Assembly: GCF_031583065.1 (NCBI RefSeq)
Contig: NZ_CP134053.1
Coordinates: 1,860,001 to 1,924,000 of the forward strand
Origin: Streptomyces sp. CGMCC 4.7035
Lineage (GTDB): Bacteria > Actinomycetota > Actinomycetes > Streptomycetales > Streptomycetaceae
DNA length: 64,000 nt
Reading direction: 5' to 3'
Part shown: one piece after another, positions 8,601-17,641 of the stretch
Numbering within the stretch: the first letter of the stretch is position 1
Layout: every line of letters starts with the position of its first letter
The notes under the pieces: generated by a model
Seen by the model: the letters and a program-made list of their open reading frames with translations, nothing else
Told to the model about the DNA's origin: nothing
Databases searched by the model: none
Made by a program: the position numbers and the translations under genes

Positions 8601-8630
8601 AGGGCCTGCCGCGGCGTTGAGGCGGGCCCT
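8601..8630. terminator. Bidirectional terminator between DUF4188 gene and ndgR
   Basis: A 10-bp stem with one G-U type pair (AGGGCCTGCC at 8601-8610, GGCGGGCCCT at 8621-8630) lies between convergent stops at 8568 and 8661 and is followed by TTT on the plus strand. Confidence 0.75.
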
Positions 8631-8660
8631 TTCCCGATCACGTACCGACGGGGGTGACGC

Positions 8661-9377
8661 TCAGCCGGAGCGGCGCAGCGCCTCGGAGAGGCGAGCGGCC
8701 GCGTCGATGACCGCCTGGGCGTGCATACGGCCCGGGTGGCGCGTCAGACGCTCGATGGGCCCGGAGACGGACACCGCGGCCACCACACGGTTGGAAGGGC
8801 CGCGCACGGGCGCGGAGACGGACGCCACGCCCGGCTCCCGCTCGCCGATGGACTGGGCCCAGCCACGGCGTCGCACGCCCGACAGGGCCGTCGCCGTGAA
8901 GCGCGCGCCCTGCAGACCCCGGTGCAGGCGCTCCGGCTCCTCCCAGGCCATCAGGATCTGCGCGGAGGAACCCGCCTTCATCGTGAGCGTCGAACCGACC
9001 GGGACCGTGTCCCGAAGGCCGGACAGGCGCTCTGCCGCGGCGACGCAGATGCGCATGTCGCCCTGGCGACGGTAGAGCTGCGCGCTCTCGCCCGTGACGT
9101 CCCGGAGGTGGGTCAGCACCGGGCCCGCCGTCGCCAGCAGGCGGTCCTCGCCCGCCGCTGCGGCCAGCTCGGCCAGCCGGGGGCCGAGAATGAAACGGCC
9201 CTGCATGTCGCGCGCCACCATGCGGTGGTGTTCAAGTGCCACGGCGAGACGATGCGCCGTGGGTCGTGCAAGTCCGGTGGCGCCGACCAGACCCGCGAGG
9301 GTGGCCGGACCGGACTCCAGGGCGCTCAGGACCAGGGCTGCCTTGTCCAGAACGCCGACGCCGCTACTGTTGTCCAT
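8661..9377 (-). CDS. ndgR: IclR-family regulator NdgR
   Basis: This 238-residue IclR-family regulator is divergent from leuCD. NdgR is known in Streptomyces to control leucine and other branched-chain amino-acid genes. The N-terminal winged helix is in [40 protein letters not shown]. The IclR effector domain follows ([31 protein letters not shown], then [11 protein letters not shown] and [12 protein letters not shown]). The start is the ATG at 9377 ([11 protein letters not shown]). Eight codons upstream in the same frame lack support. The gene position next to leuC and its length both match NdgR. Confidence 0.93.
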   Translation of the reverse strand: MDNSSGVGVLDKAALVLSALESGPATLAGLVGATGLARPTAHRLAVALEHHRMVARDMQGRFILGPRLAELAAAAGEDRLLATAGPVLTHLRDVTGESAQLYRRQGDMRICVAAAERLSGLRDTVPVGSTLTMKAGSSAQILMAWEEPERLHRGLQGARFTATALSGVRRRGWAQSIGEREPGVASVSAPVRGPSNRVVAAVSVSGPIERLTRHPGRMHAQAVIDAAARLSEALRRSG

Positions 9378-9565
9378 GCAACGATACTCACGTCTCACTC
9401 TGTGAAACGCAAGTTCAATTTTCCGTGGAACGCGCCACCCTGGAAGTCATGGCGGCCCGTGGACCGACGGGCCCGGCGGCAGACACCCGGAAACAGGGGT
9501 ACGGGCGCCGCTCCTCAAGATCTCTAGTTGGGTCGGTGCACTCTTTGCCGGCCGAAGGGAAAGCG
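9378..9565. promoter_or_regulatory. Divergent ndgR-leuC control region
   Basis: This 188-bp gap is AT-richer near 9395-9425. Short dyads include TTCC-GT-GGAA at 9421-9430. NdgR is known to bind upstream of leuC, so its site should be here, but I cannot place it with certainty. AAGGGAAAGCG precedes the leuC ATG. Confidence 0.6.
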
Positions 9566-10990
9566 ATGGGTAGGACACTCGCGGAGAAGGTCTGGGACGA
9601 CCATGTCGTCCGGCGCGCCGAGGGCGAGCCCGACCTCCTCTACATCGATCTGCACCTGCTGCACGAGGTGACCAGCCCGCAGGCCTTCGACGGGCTGCGC
9701 AAGAGCGGTCGGCAGGTGCGCCGGCTCGACCTCACCATCGCGACCGAGGACCACAACACCCCCACCCTCGACATCGACAAGCCCATCGCGGACCCGGTCT
9801 CCCGGGTGCAGCTGGAGACGCTGCGCAAGAACGCCGCGGAGTTCGGCGTCCGACTGCACCCGCTGGGCGACGTCGAGCAGGGCGTTGTGCACGTCGTCGG
9901 CCCGCAGCTGGGTCTGACCCAGCCGGGCACGACCGTCGTCTGCGGCGACTCCCACACCTCCACGCACGGCGCCTTCGGCGCGCTGGCGTTCGGCATCGGC
10001 ACCTCCCAGGTCGAGCATGTGCTGGCCACCCAGACGCTGCCGCTGGCCCGCCCGAAGACCATGGCCATCACGGTCGACGGCGAGCTGCCCGAGGGCGTCA
10101 CCGCCAAGGACCTGATCCTGGCGATCATCGCCAAGATCGGCACCGGCGGCGGCCAGGGCTACATCCTGGAGTACCGCGGCTCGGCCATCGAGAAGCTCTC
10201 GATGGAGGCCCGGATGACCATCTGCAACATGTCGATCGAGGCCGGCGCCCGCGCGGGCATGATCGCCCCCGACGAGACCACCTTCGCGTACCTCAAGGGC
10301 CGTCCGCACGCCCCCGAGGGCGCCGACTGGGACGCCGCGGTCGAGTACTGGAAGACGCTGCGCACCGACGACGACGCGGAATTCGACGCCGAGGTCCACA
10401 TCGACGCGGCCTCCCTCTCGCCGTTCGTCACCTGGGGCACCAACCCCGGCCAGGGCGCGCCGCTTTCGGCGTCGGTCCCCGACCCGGCTTCGTACGAAGA
10501 CGCTTCGGAGCGTCTGGCCGCCGAAAAGGCCCTGGAGTACATGGGGTTGGAGGCCGGGCAGCCGCTGCGCTCCATCAAGGTGGACACCGTCTTCGTAGGT
10601 TCCTGCACCAACGGCCGCATCGAGGACCTGCGCGCCGCCGCCGCGATCCTCAAGGACCGCAAAGTCGCCGACGGCGTACGGATGCTGGTCGTCCCGGGCT
10701 CCGCGCGCGTGGGCCTCCAGGCCGTCTCCGAGGGCCTGGACGTGGTCTTCAAGGAGGCCGGCGCCGAATGGCGGCACGCGGGCTGTTCGATGTGTCTCGG
10801 CATGAACCCGGACCAGCTGGCCCCGGGCGAGCGCTCCGCGTCCACCTCCAACCGCAACTTCGAGGGCCGGCAGGGCAAGGGCGGGCGTACGCACCTGGTC
10901 TCGCCGCAGGTCGCCGCCGCCACCGCGGTCATCGGCCACCTGGCCTCCCCGGCCGACCTGTCCGACGTCCCCGCGCCCGCTGGAGTCTGA
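9566..10990 (+). CDS. leuC: 3-isopropylmalate dehydratase large subunit
   Basis: This is the large aconitase-type [4Fe-4S] subunit of isopropylmalate isomerase, the second step of leucine synthesis after LeuA. It has 474 residues, which is usual. Motifs include [36 protein letters not shown] and the iron-sulfur cysteines in [13 protein letters not shown] and [12 protein letters not shown]. The C-terminus has [20 protein letters not shown]. The ATG at 9566 follows GAAGGGAAAG. leuD starts 5 bases after the stop, so the two subunits are co-expressed. NdgR is encoded divergently upstream. Confidence 0.98.
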   Translation: MGRTLAEKVWDDHVVRRAEGEPDLLYIDLHLLHEVTSPQAFDGLRKSGRQVRRLDLTIATEDHNTPTLDIDKPIADPVSRVQLETLRKNAAEFGVRLHPLGDVEQGVVHVVGPQLGLTQPGTTVVCGDSHTSTHGAFGALAFGIGTSQVEHVLATQTLPLARPKTMAITVDGELPEGVTAKDLILAIIAKIGTGGGQGYILEYRGSAIEKLSMEARMTICNMSIEAGARAGMIAPDETTFAYLKGRPHAPEGADWDAAVEYWKTLRTDDDAEFDAEVHIDAASLSPFVTWGTNPGQGAPLSASVPDPASYEDASERLAAEKALEYMGLEAGQPLRSIKVDTVFVGSCTNGRIEDLRAAAAILKDRKVADGVRMLVVPGSARVGLQAVSEGLDVVFKEAGAEWRHAGCSMCLGMNPDQLAPGERSASTSNRNFEGRQGKGGRTHLVSPQVAAATAVIGHLASPADLSDVPAPAGV

Positions 10991-10995
10991 GAGTC

Positions 10996-11589
10996 ATGGA
11001 AGCATTCACCACGCACACCGGCCGGGCCGTCCCGCTGCGCCGCAGCAACGTCGACACCGACCAGATCATCCCCGCCCACTGGCTCAAGAAGGTGACCCGC
11101 GACGGGTTCGAGGACGGGCTGTTCGAGGCCTGGCGCAAGGACTCGTCCTTCATCCTCAACCAGCCCGAGCGGGAGGGTGCGACCGTCCTGGTCGCAGGCC
11201 CCGACTTCGGCACCGGCTCCTCCCGTGAGCACGCCGTCTGGGCGCTGCAGAACTACGGCTTCAAGGCGGTCATCTCCTCCCGTTTCGCCGACATCTTCCG
11301 CGGCAACTCGCTCAAGAACGGCCTGCTCACGGTCGTCCTGGAGCAGAAGATCGTGGACGCGCTGTGGGAGCTCACGGAGAACGACCCGACGGCTGAGGTC
11401 ACTGTGGACCTTGAGGCGCGTGAGGTGCGCGCCGAGGGCATCACCGCCGCCTTCGAGCTGGACGAGAACTCCCGCTGGCGGCTGCTGAACGGCCTGGACG
11501 ACATCTCCATCACCCTCCAGAACGAGGCCGACATCGCCGCGTACGAGGCGGGACGCCCCTCGTACAAGCCGCGGACGCTCCAGGTCTGA
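10996..11589 (+). CDS. leuD: 3-isopropylmalate dehydratase small subunit
   Basis: This 197-residue small (swivel) subunit completes isopropylmalate isomerase with LeuC. Characteristic segments are [17 protein letters not shown] near the N-terminus, [17 protein letters not shown] (substrate-recognition loop) and [18 protein letters not shown]. Length and order are normal. The ATG at 10996 lies 5 bases after the leuC stop with GAGAGT between them. A strong hairpin follows at 11634. Confidence 0.98.
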   Translation: MEAFTTHTGRAVPLRRSNVDTDQIIPAHWLKKVTRDGFEDGLFEAWRKDSSFILNQPEREGATVLVAGPDFGTGSSREHAVWALQNYGFKAVISSRFADIFRGNSLKNGLLTVVLEQKIVDALWELTENDPTAEVTVDLEAREVRAEGITAAFELDENSRWRLLNGLDDISITLQNEADIAAYEAGRPSYKPRTLQV

Positions 11590-11633
11590 CACCCGGCCCC
11601 CAGGAGGGCTGGTTTCGGCCACCGCAAAACGCT

Positions 11634-11667
11634 CTGTACCCCCAATCGTGGATGGTTGGGGGTACAG
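11634..11667 (+). terminator. Terminator after leuCD
   Basis: A perfect 12-bp stem (CTGTACCCCCAA at 11634-11645 pairing with 11656-11667) has a 10-base loop and lies 45 bases beyond the leuD stop. Confidence 0.85.
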
Positions 11668-11853
11668 CCGTATCTGCCCCCGGATGAGTCCGGCGCGCCG
11701 CCTTGGGGGCTTCAACTCACCTGGTTACAACGGACTTTGCCGGGGAGCGTGCGCTTCGGTGCCGTGAGGCGCCGAGGAGACCGGAAGGCCTCCCGGAGAC
11801 GGCAGTTGCCCCCAGCGCAGGCGACAACTCGCCCCAGATGGCACAATCTGTGC

Positions 11854-12084
11854 ATGGACAACGACGGCCAACTCGAGCTCTATACGGCGGTCGCGGCCCA
11901 ACTCAAGGAAGCGCACGCAAGCGTGCGCGCACTGCAAGTCCCGGAGGGCGTACGGATGGCGCTGACCCGGAAGCTGCTGGTCATTACGGCCGCGGCCAAG
12001 CACGATCCCGCCGAAGCGACCAGGCGTCTGGAGCGGTTCATGACCGACCTCGACCAGGAGCGATTCCCGGAAGAGGAACTCTGA
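11854..12084 (+). CDS. Small conserved helical protein upstream of hupS
   Basis: This 76-residue, mostly helical, charged protein starts MDNDGQLELYTAVAAQLKEA and ends in an acidic QERFPEEEL. The ATG at 11854 is the best start and codon bias is good. It has no Cys, signal peptide or membrane segment. I recall a protein of this kind between leuD and the HU gene in other Streptomyces but cannot name a function. It ends 127 bases before hupS, which has its own promoter. Confidence 0.75.
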   Translation: MDNDGQLELYTAVAAQLKEAHASVRALQVPEGVRMALTRKLLVITAAAKHDPAEATRRLERFMTDLDQERFPEEEL

Positions 12085-12131
12085 GACGGTCGAGTCCGCT
12101 GCGGCACAAGGGTGATAAGCCCGTTTCGTGT

Positions 12132-12160
12132 TTGATTTGCGGTATATATCTGCCTAACGT
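12132..12160 (+). promoter_or_regulatory. Probable vegetative promoter of hupS
   Basis: TTGATT at 12132-12137 and TAACGT at 12155-12160 are separated by 17 bases within an unusually AT-rich stretch (GGTATATATC). The GTG start lies 52 bases downstream, behind GAAGGGGAAG. Confidence 0.65.
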
Positions 12161-12211
12161 GCGAAAAAGCTTGAACACTTTCGTTCTGGCGATGTCTCCG
12201 AAGGGGAAGAC

Positions 12212-12829
12212 GTGAACAAGGCGCAGCTCGTAGAAGCGATTGCCGACAAGATGGGCGGCCGCCAGCAGGCTGCCGATGCTGTCGACGCGGTCCTGGACGC
12301 CATCGTCCGCGCGGTGGTCGGAGGCGACCGGGTTTCGGTCACCGGCTTCGGTTCGTTCGAGAAGGTCGAGCGTCCGGCCCGTTATGCCCGCAACCCCCAG
12401 ACGGGCGAGCGGGTTCGGGTCAAGAAGACCTCTGTGCCGCGCTTCCGTGCCGGTCAGGGCTTCAAGGACCTGGTGAGCGGCACGAAGAAGCTGCCGCGTG
12501 GTGGTGAGGTCGCCGTCAAGAAGGCGCCCAAGGGCAGCCTCCAGGCAGCCGGCGCCGCGGCCACGGTCAAGAAGGCCGCGGCCAAGAAGGCCGCGAAGAA
12601 GGCAGCGCCCGCGAAGAAGGTCACCGCGAAGAAGGCCCCCGCCAAGAAGACGACGGCGGCGGCCAAGAAGACCACTGCGAAGAAGGCCCCCGCCAAGAAG
12701 ACGACGGCGGCCGCCAAGAAGACCACGGCCAAGAAGGCCACCGCCAAGAAGGCTCCGGCGAAGAAGGCCCCGGCCAAGAAGTCCTCGGCGCGTAAGACGA
12801 CCGCCAAGAAGACCACCGCCCGCGGCTGA
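12212..12829 (+). CDS. hupS: HU-family nucleoid protein with Lys/Ala-rich tail (HupS type)
   Basis: This 205-residue DNA-binding nucleoid protein has two parts. Residues 1 to about 95 form a full HU fold ([20 protein letters not shown], the [10 protein letters not shown] turn, and the DNA-binding arm with [19 protein letters not shown]). From about residue 105 the tail is histone H1-like, built of repeated AKKA, APAKK and TAKK units encoded by near-repeated DNA. The tailed form is the actinobacterial HupS/Hlp type, linked to nucleoid compaction and spores in Streptomyces. GTG 12212 is preceded by GAAGGGGA. Tail repeat number may vary between strains. Confidence 0.96.
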   Translation: MNKAQLVEAIADKMGGRQQAADAVDAVLDAIVRAVVGGDRVSVTGFGSFEKVERPARYARNPQTGERVRVKKTSVPRFRAGQGFKDLVSGTKKLPRGGEVAVKKAPKGSLQAAGAAATVKKAAAKKAAKKAAPAKKVTAKKAPAKKTTAAAKKTTAKKAPAKKTTAAAKKTTAKKATAKKAPAKKAPAKKSSARKTTAKKTTARG

Positions 12830-12855
12830 CCGGGGCGCACAGGCACTCACGCGCC

Positions 12856-12883
12856 GGGCCGGGCTCCCAGGGGGAGCCCGGCC
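12856..12883. terminator. Terminator after hupS
   Basis: A 13-bp perfect stem (GGGCCGGGCTCCC at 12856-12868 with 12871-12883) lies between the convergent ends of hupS and the small gene at 12904. Confidence 0.85.
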
Positions 12884-12903
12884 CGCGGTCTGTCCGGTGG
12901 CGC

Positions 12904-13107
12904 TCAGAACGTATGCAGGGTCACCAGCGTGATGCGCCGGGCGTCACCCTCGCCCTCCACCTCGATCCGCACCCGTTGCCCTGGACGCAGCAGCCTGAGC
13001 CCACCCGCGTCGAAGGCCTGGGCGTCGAAGGGGACGGGAGTGCCGTCGTCGAGCAGCACCTGACCGGTGCGGGTCTCGGGATCGTAGGTGTACGCGGTCG
13101 CCTGCAT
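12904..13107 (-). CDS. Small OB-fold-like (cold-shock-like) protein
   Basis: This 67-residue protein begins [20 protein letters not shown] and contains alternating strands ([27 protein letters not shown], then [11 protein letters not shown]). The pattern of short beta strands with [11 protein letters not shown] resembles the fourth and fifth strands of cold-shock OB folds. The aromatic RNP motifs of true CspA proteins are missing, so nucleic-acid binding is uncertain. It is encoded on the minus strand downstream of cofC, from which it is separated by a gap with a decayed duplication. Good codon bias supports a real gene. Confidence 0.75.
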   Translation of the reverse strand: MQATAYTYDPETRTGQVLLDDGTPVPFDAQAFDAGGLRLLRPGQRVRIEVEGEGDARRITLVTLHTF

Positions 13108-13197
13108 GAAGGCAGCCTATCGACCGCCTCGCGCGCCTTCCCGGGCCGCCCACCGACGCCCCTGGAGGGGCCCCTACGCCGCCAGTCGCCCGGCCGG

Positions 13198-13305
13198 CCG
13201 GGATGAGCAGTCGTGCCGCCGCAGCGAGTTCCGTCGCGGGGCCTGGAGGGCTCTCGCGTGCCGTCAGGTGCCCGGTTGGCCCGGGATGAGCAGTCGTGCC
13301 GCCGC
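13198..13305. repeat. 83-bp offset direct duplication of the cofC 3' end
   Basis: A 25-base segment at 13198-13222 recurs exactly at 13281-13305, where it encodes the last residues of CofC (AAARLLIPG). Similarity extends about 15 bases to the left of both copies (GCCCGG). The left copy lies outside the gene, so this looks like a decayed tandem duplication. Confidence 0.75.
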
Positions 13306-13911
13306 TGCTGCCGTGCGCGGGCCCACGCCCAGTGCCAGCGCCGCGCGCAGGTCGTCGCCGGTGTCCACGTCCTGGCGTACGGAGTCCACCGCGTCGAGGG
13401 TGAGTTCCACCGCCCCCGAGGCGCGATGCCGCGCCCGCGAATCCATGCCGAAAGCCGGCCGCAATTCCCGGCCCGGGGCCGCCGCCAGCAGCGTCGTACC
13501 GATTCCGGCGGCGTCGGGCAGAAAAGCGCGCGGGAATTCGGCGCCCGCATCGAGGACCCGGGCCAATTCGACGGCGCGCAGCGCGGGAAGATCGGCGTTG
13601 AGCGCCGCCACGGCGCCGTCGGGGCGCAGCCGCCGTACGGCCGTCGCCCCGTGCGCGAGCGCGGCGTTCAGGCCGCCCGCCGGCTCGTCCGGGACGATCA
13701 GGGCGCCCAGGGTCGCGAGCTCCCGACCGGCGAGCGGGTCGTCCGTGACGACTGCCACATCACGCACCGCCGGGCAGGAGAGCGCCGCGGCCACCGTGTC
13801 CTGCGCGAAGGCGAGGGCGAGCCCCGGACGCAGTCCGTCCGTCGCGGTGTCCGAGAGCCTGCTCTTGGCCCGCGCCAGGGCTTTCAGAGGTACGACCACA
13901 GTCCACTGCAC
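13264..13911 (-). CDS. cofC: 2-phospho-L-lactate (phosphoenolpyruvate) guanylyltransferase
   Basis: This 215-residue nucleotidyltransferase of F420 biosynthesis activates phospholactate or PEP with GTP for CofD/FbiA. The CofC pattern is visible: WTVVVPLKALARAKSRLSD at the N-terminus, VVTDDPLAGREL, GGLNAALAHGA, ALNADLPALRAVEL, and the FGMDSRARHRASGA segment. The start is GTG at 13911. Streptomyces make F420, and the LLM-type enzyme at 49418 in this window may use it. The gene is divergent from the acyltransferase across 195 bp, which holds only control sequence as far as I can see. Confidence 0.92.
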   Translation of the reverse strand: MQWTVVVPLKALARAKSRLSDTATDGLRPGLALAFAQDTVAAALSCPAVRDVAVVTDDPLAGRELATLGALIVPDEPAGGLNAALAHGATAVRRLRPDGAVAALNADLPALRAVELARVLDAGAEFPRAFLPDAAGIGTTLLAAAPGRELRPAFGMDSRARHRASGAVELTLDAVDSVRQDVDTGDDLRAALALGVGPRTAAAAARLLIPGQPGT

Positions 13912-14106
13912 GAGCGCTCCGTCCCTGTCTTGTCGCGTCCATTGTCACCCGGCCCGCGACAGGATCCCCATGGCCCGCCCGGCGGCTCTTGCGGCGGGGC
14001 GTACGGTGTTCTCGACAGACGGGCGGCCCGGGGCGACACTTGTGCGGCCCACAGCCCCCAACCCAGTGCCAGGCCCCGTGCCGGGTCCCTAGAGGAAGGT
14101 GTCCGC

Positions 14107-14877
14107 GTGCCCCGCCGCAGAATCGGCTTCTGGTACCGCTTCGCAGCGGTCCTCTGCAAACCGCCGCTGGTGGTTCTGCTCAAGCGGGACTGGCGCGGAA
14201 TGGAGAACATTCCGGCCGAAGGCGGATTTATCACCGTGGTGAACCACAATTCCCATGCGGACCCCTTCGCCTACGCGCACTATCAGTACAACACCGGACG
14301 GGTTCCGCGATTCCTCGCGAAGAGCGGCCTTTTCAAGAAGGGATTCGTCGGCGCCACCATGCGCGGCACCGGGCAGATCCCCGTCTACCGCGAGAGCACG
14401 GACGCGCTCAGCGCCTTCCGGGCCGCGATCGACGCCGTGGAACGGGGCGAGTGCGTCGCCTTCTACCCCGAGGGCACCCTCACCCGGGACCCGAACGGCT
14501 GGCCGATGACCGGCAAGACCGGTGCCGCTCGCGTCGCCCTCCAGACCAAGTGCCCGGTGATCCCTGTCGCCCAGTGGGGTGCCAACGAACTGCTGCCGCC
14601 GTACGCCAAGAAGCCCAACCTCCTTCCGCGCAAGACCCACCACGTGCTCGCGGGCCCGCCCGTGGACCTCACGCGCTTCTACGACAGGGAGATGTCCCCC
14701 GACCTCCTGAAGGAGGCGACGGAGGTCATCATGGCTGCCATCACCCGCCAGCTGGAGCAGATCCGCGGCGAGAAGGCGCCCGAGAAGCCGTACGACCCGC
14801 GCGAGGTGCGCATCGAGCAGCGCCGCCGCTCCGCCGCACAGGAGACGGCACGGCAGAAGGAGGGCCAGGGCAAGTGA
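14107..14877 (+). CDS. plsC: 1-acyl-sn-glycerol-3-phosphate acyltransferase (PlsC-like)
   Basis: This 256-residue membrane-associated acyltransferase should acylate lysophosphatidate during phospholipid synthesis. Motif I is NHNSHADPF (HX4D), a substrate motif lies at GTGQIPVYRE, motif III is FYPEGTLTRD, and a Pro motif is at CPVIPVAQWG. The N-terminus is hydrophobic and basic (WYRFAAVLCKPPLVVLL). The C-terminus is Lys/Arg/Glu-rich. The GTG at 14107 is preceded by GAGGAAGG. The gene overlaps gpsA by 4 bases (GTGA), a logical pairing because GpsA makes the glycerol-3-phosphate backbone. Confidence 0.93.
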   Translation: MPRRRIGFWYRFAAVLCKPPLVVLLKRDWRGMENIPAEGGFITVVNHNSHADPFAYAHYQYNTGRVPRFLAKSGLFKKGFVGATMRGTGQIPVYRESTDALSAFRAAIDAVERGECVAFYPEGTLTRDPNGWPMTGKTGAARVALQTKCPVIPVAQWGANELLPPYAKKPNLLPRKTHHVLAGPPVDLTRFYDREMSPDLLKEATEVIMAAITRQLEQIRGEKAPEKPYDPREVRIEQRRRSAAQETARQKEGQGK

Positions 14878-15884
14878 GCAAGCCGGTCAAGGCGGCCGTC
14901 TTTGGTACGGGATCGTGGGGGACGGCCTTCGGCATGGTGCTCGCCGACGCCGGGTGCGAGGTCACGCTGTGGGCTCGCCGCGCCGAACTCGCCGAGGCGG
15001 TCAACTCCACCCGTACGAACCCGGACTACCTGCCGGGCGTCGAACTCCCCGAGAACCTGCGGGCCACCACGGACCCCGCCGAGGCCGCGCGCGACGCCGA
15101 CTTCACGATACTCGCGGTCCCCTCGCAGACCCTGCGCGGGAATCTCGCCGAATGGTCGCCCCTGCTCGCGCCCCACACGGTCCTGGTCTCCCTGATGAAG
15201 GGCGTCGAACTCGGCTCCGCCATGCGGATGAGCGAGGTCGTCGAGGACGTCGCCAAGGTCGCCCCGGAGCGCGTCGCCGTCGTCACCGGACCCAACCTGG
15301 CCCGTGAGATCGCCGCCCGCATGCCGGCCGCAGCCGTGGTCGCCTGCACCGACGAGGCCGTCGCACAGGGGCTTCAGGCGGTGTGCCACACGCCGTACTT
15401 CCGGCCGTACACCAACACCGACGTCGTCGGCTGCGAACTCGGCGGCGCGGTCAAGAACGTCATCGGCCTGGCGGTCGGCATCGCCGACGGCATGGGCCTC
15501 GGCGACAACGCCAAGGGCTCGCTCATCACCCGCGGCCTCGCCGAGACCACCCGCCTCGGACTCGCCATGGGCGCCGACCCGCTGACCTTCTCCGGACTCG
15601 CGGGCCTCGGCGACCTGGTGGCCACCTGCTCCTCGCCGCTGTCGCGCAACCACACCTTCGGAACCAACCTCGGCAAGGGCATGACCCTCCAGGAGACCAT
15701 CGCGGTCACCAAGCAGACCGCCGAGGGCGTCAAGTCCTGTGAGTCCGTGCTGGATCTGGCCCGCCGGCACGGCGTCGACATGCCCATCACGGAGACGGTC
15801 GTCGGCATCGTCCACGAGGGCAAGCCGCCGGTGGTCGCGCTCAAGGAGCTGATGTCGCGCAGCGCGAAGGCCGAACGACGCTGA
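14874..15884 (+). CDS. gpsA: NAD(P)-dependent glycerol-3-phosphate dehydrogenase
   Basis: This 336-residue cytosolic enzyme reduces dihydroxyacetone phosphate to sn-glycerol-3-phosphate for phospholipids. The Rossmann motif FGTGSWGTAFGMVLADAG is at the N-terminus. The family segment LMKGVELGSAMRMSEVV, then GPNLAREIA, the catalytic Lys region LGGAVKNVIGLAVGIADG and SGLAGLGDLVATCSSPLSRN follow in normal order. The start GTG overlaps the plsC stop. ddl follows after 81 bases. Confidence 0.96.
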   Translation: MSKPVKAAVFGTGSWGTAFGMVLADAGCEVTLWARRAELAEAVNSTRTNPDYLPGVELPENLRATTDPAEAARDADFTILAVPSQTLRGNLAEWSPLLAPHTVLVSLMKGVELGSAMRMSEVVEDVAKVAPERVAVVTGPNLAREIAARMPAAAVVACTDEAVAQGLQAVCHTPYFRPYTNTDVVGCELGGAVKNVIGLAVGIADGMGLGDNAKGSLITRGLAETTRLGLAMGADPLTFSGLAGLGDLVATCSSPLSRNHTFGTNLGKGMTLQETIAVTKQTAEGVKSCESVLDLARRHGVDMPITETVVGIVHEGKPPVVALKELMSRSAKAERR

Positions 15885-15965
15885 GCGAACGCGCGCGCCC
15901 CTTCGGCCCACTCGCGGGGGCGCACGCTGCTTCAGGGCACTACCTACGGGTACTCTCATCGCGAT

Positions 15966-17126
15966 ATGAGCACCGAGAACCTCCCCCAGAGCCCTGAGCA
16001 GCAGCCGCCTCGCAAGCCGCGTGTAGCCGTTGTCTTCGGCGGCCGCAGCTCCGAACACGGGATCTCCGTCGTCACCGCCGGTGCGGTGCTGCGCGCCATC
16101 GACCGGACGAAGTACGACGTGCTGCCGATCGGCATCACCCGGGACGGCCGTTGGGCGCTCACCGCCGACGAACCGGAGCGCATGGCGATCATCGACCGCC
16201 GGACGCCCGAGGTCGAGGAGCTCGCCGAGTCCCAGGAGGGCGGCGTCGTCCTGCCCGTCGACCCCGCGAGCCGTGAAGTCGTCTACACCGAGCCCGGTTC
16301 GGTGCCCAAGGCGCTGGGCGAGGTCGACGTCGTCTTCCCCGTGCTGCACGGCCCGTACGGCGAGGACGGCACCCTTCAAGGCCTCCTGGAGCTGTCCGGC
16401 GTGCCCTACGTGGGCGCGGGCGTGCTCGCCTCGGCCGTCGGCCAGGACAAGGAGTACATGAAGCGGGTGTTCACCTCGTTCGGGCTCAAGGTCGGCCCGT
16501 ACGTGGTGATCCGACCGCGTGAGTGGGAGCGCGACGAGTCCGCCGCCCGCAAGAAGATCATCGACTTCGCGGGCGAGCACGGCTGGCCGCTGTTCGTGAA
16601 GCCCGCGCGCGCGGGTTCGTCGATCGGCATCACCAAGGTCGACGACCTCGCGGGCCTCGACGAGGCGATCGCGGAGGCCCAGCGGCACGACCCGAAGATC
16701 ATCGTGGAGGCCGCGGTGCGCGGCCGCGAGATCGAGTGCGGCGTCCTGGAGTTCGAGGACGGTCCGCGCGCCTCGGTGCCCGCCGAGATCCCGCCGCCGG
16801 ACGCGCACGCGTACTACGACTTCGAGGCGAAGTACATCGACTCGACGCCCGGCATCGTGCCCGCGCCCCTGACCGACGAGCAGACCGCCGAGGTCCAGCG
16901 GCTCGCGGTGGAGGCGTTCGAGGCGACCTCCTGCGAAGGCCTCGTCCGCGCGGACTTCTTCCTCACCGAGGACGGGGAGTTCGTGATCAACGAGATCAAC
17001 ACCATGCCCGGCTTCACGCCGATCTCGATGTACCCGCAGATGTGGCAGGCGAGCGGGATCAGCTACGGCGAGCTCGTGGAGCGCCTGATCGGGGCGGCGC
17101 TGCGGCGGTCGACCGGACTGCGCTGA
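15966..17126 (+). CDS. ddl: D-alanine--D-alanine ligase
   Basis: This 386-residue ATP-grasp enzyme makes D-Ala-D-Ala for peptidoglycan. Motifs include VVFGGRSSEHGISVVTAG, FPVLHGPYGEDGTLQGLLEL (serine/tyrosine loop), FVKPARAGSSIGITKV, the ATP-grasp domain with GREIECGVLE, and EINTMPGFTPISMYPQMW near the end. The type is D-Ala-D-Ala rather than D-Lac as far as the visible YDFEAKYIDS region shows. ATG 15966 starts MSTENLPQSPEQQ. A hairpin inside the 3' end of the next, convergent gene terminates it. Confidence 0.96.
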   Translation: MSTENLPQSPEQQPPRKPRVAVVFGGRSSEHGISVVTAGAVLRAIDRTKYDVLPIGITRDGRWALTADEPERMAIIDRRTPEVEELAESQEGGVVLPVDPASREVVYTEPGSVPKALGEVDVVFPVLHGPYGEDGTLQGLLELSGVPYVGAGVLASAVGQDKEYMKRVFTSFGLKVGPYVVIRPREWERDESAARKKIIDFAGEHGWPLFVKPARAGSSIGITKVDDLAGLDEAIAEAQRHDPKIIVEAAVRGREIECGVLEFEDGPRASVPAEIPPPDAHAYYDFEAKYIDSTPGIVPAPLTDEQTAEVQRLAVEAFEATSCEGLVRADFFLTEDGEFVINEINTMPGFTPISMYPQMWQASGISYGELVERLIGAALRRSTGLR

Positions 17127-17138
17127 GGACCGTGCGGC

Positions 17139-17621
17139 TCAGAAGGCGATCCCCTTGGGGATCGCCTTCTTGATGGCAGGCGCCAGATCGACGAGCGGTC
17201 CCAGGCCGTCGCCCGTGCGCGCCTTGGGAAGGCTCACCTCGACATACGCCTTCCGCAGTGTCGTGGTGAAGCGGAACGAGTCGTCGTTCCGCTTCTCCAG
17301 GAGCCAGCCGACGCCGTTCGCCTCCACGCCGTCCGCCTCCGAATCGTCCATCTCGGAGGGCCTTGTGACACCGCAGCGCAGTATGATCGCCGGGCCTCCC
17401 CAGCCCGCCGTCAGCGCGGACCGGGGCTCTGGATCGTTCCGCTCGAGGCCGCTCACCTTCCGCGGCAGCACCTTGTCCAGGTTCTGGCACAGCTTCGCGA
17501 CCTGCGCGTCCGGGCTGGGAACCGCGGCCGACGGGCTGTCGTCGCTTGAGGAACAGCCCGCCGTCGCGATCAACAGTGCGATGACGGGCAAGCCGAGGAG
17601 CCGGTGATGGAAGAAGACCAC
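17139..17621 (-). CDS. DUF3515 lipoprotein
   Basis: This 160-residue predicted lipoprotein has a signal peptide (LLGLPVIALLIA) and a lipobox ending in TAGC, so it should be anchored on the outer face of the membrane. The mature part fits DUF3515 (KLCQNLDKVLPRKVSG, GPAIILRCGVTRP, VGWLLEKR). Its function is unknown. It starts with GTG at 17621. The last codons (AIKKAIPKGIAF) are written inside a perfect hairpin that also serves as the ddl terminator. Confidence 0.87.
   Translation of the reverse strand: MVFFHHRLLGLPVIALLIATAGCSSSDDSPSAAVPSPDAQVAKLCQNLDKVLPRKVSGLERNDPEPRSALTAGWGGPAIILRCGVTRPSEMDDSEADGVEANGVGWLLEKRNDDSFRFTTTLRKAYVEVSLPKARTGDGLGPLVDLAPAIKKAIPKGIAF
17141..17170. terminator. Bidirectional terminator inside the DUF3515 3' coding end
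   Basis: A 14-bp perfect stem (AGAAGGCGATCCCC at 17141-17154 with 17157-17170) lies 14 bases after the ddl stop and covers the last ten codons of the convergent lipoprotein gene. Confidence 0.8.
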
Positions 17622-17641
17622 CGGCCAAGGGTAGACGGGGG

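Noticed and set aside
14679..16808. 709-codon antisense ORF over gpsA and ddl
   Set aside because: It mirrors two confidently identified genes on the plus strand and has no motif of its own.
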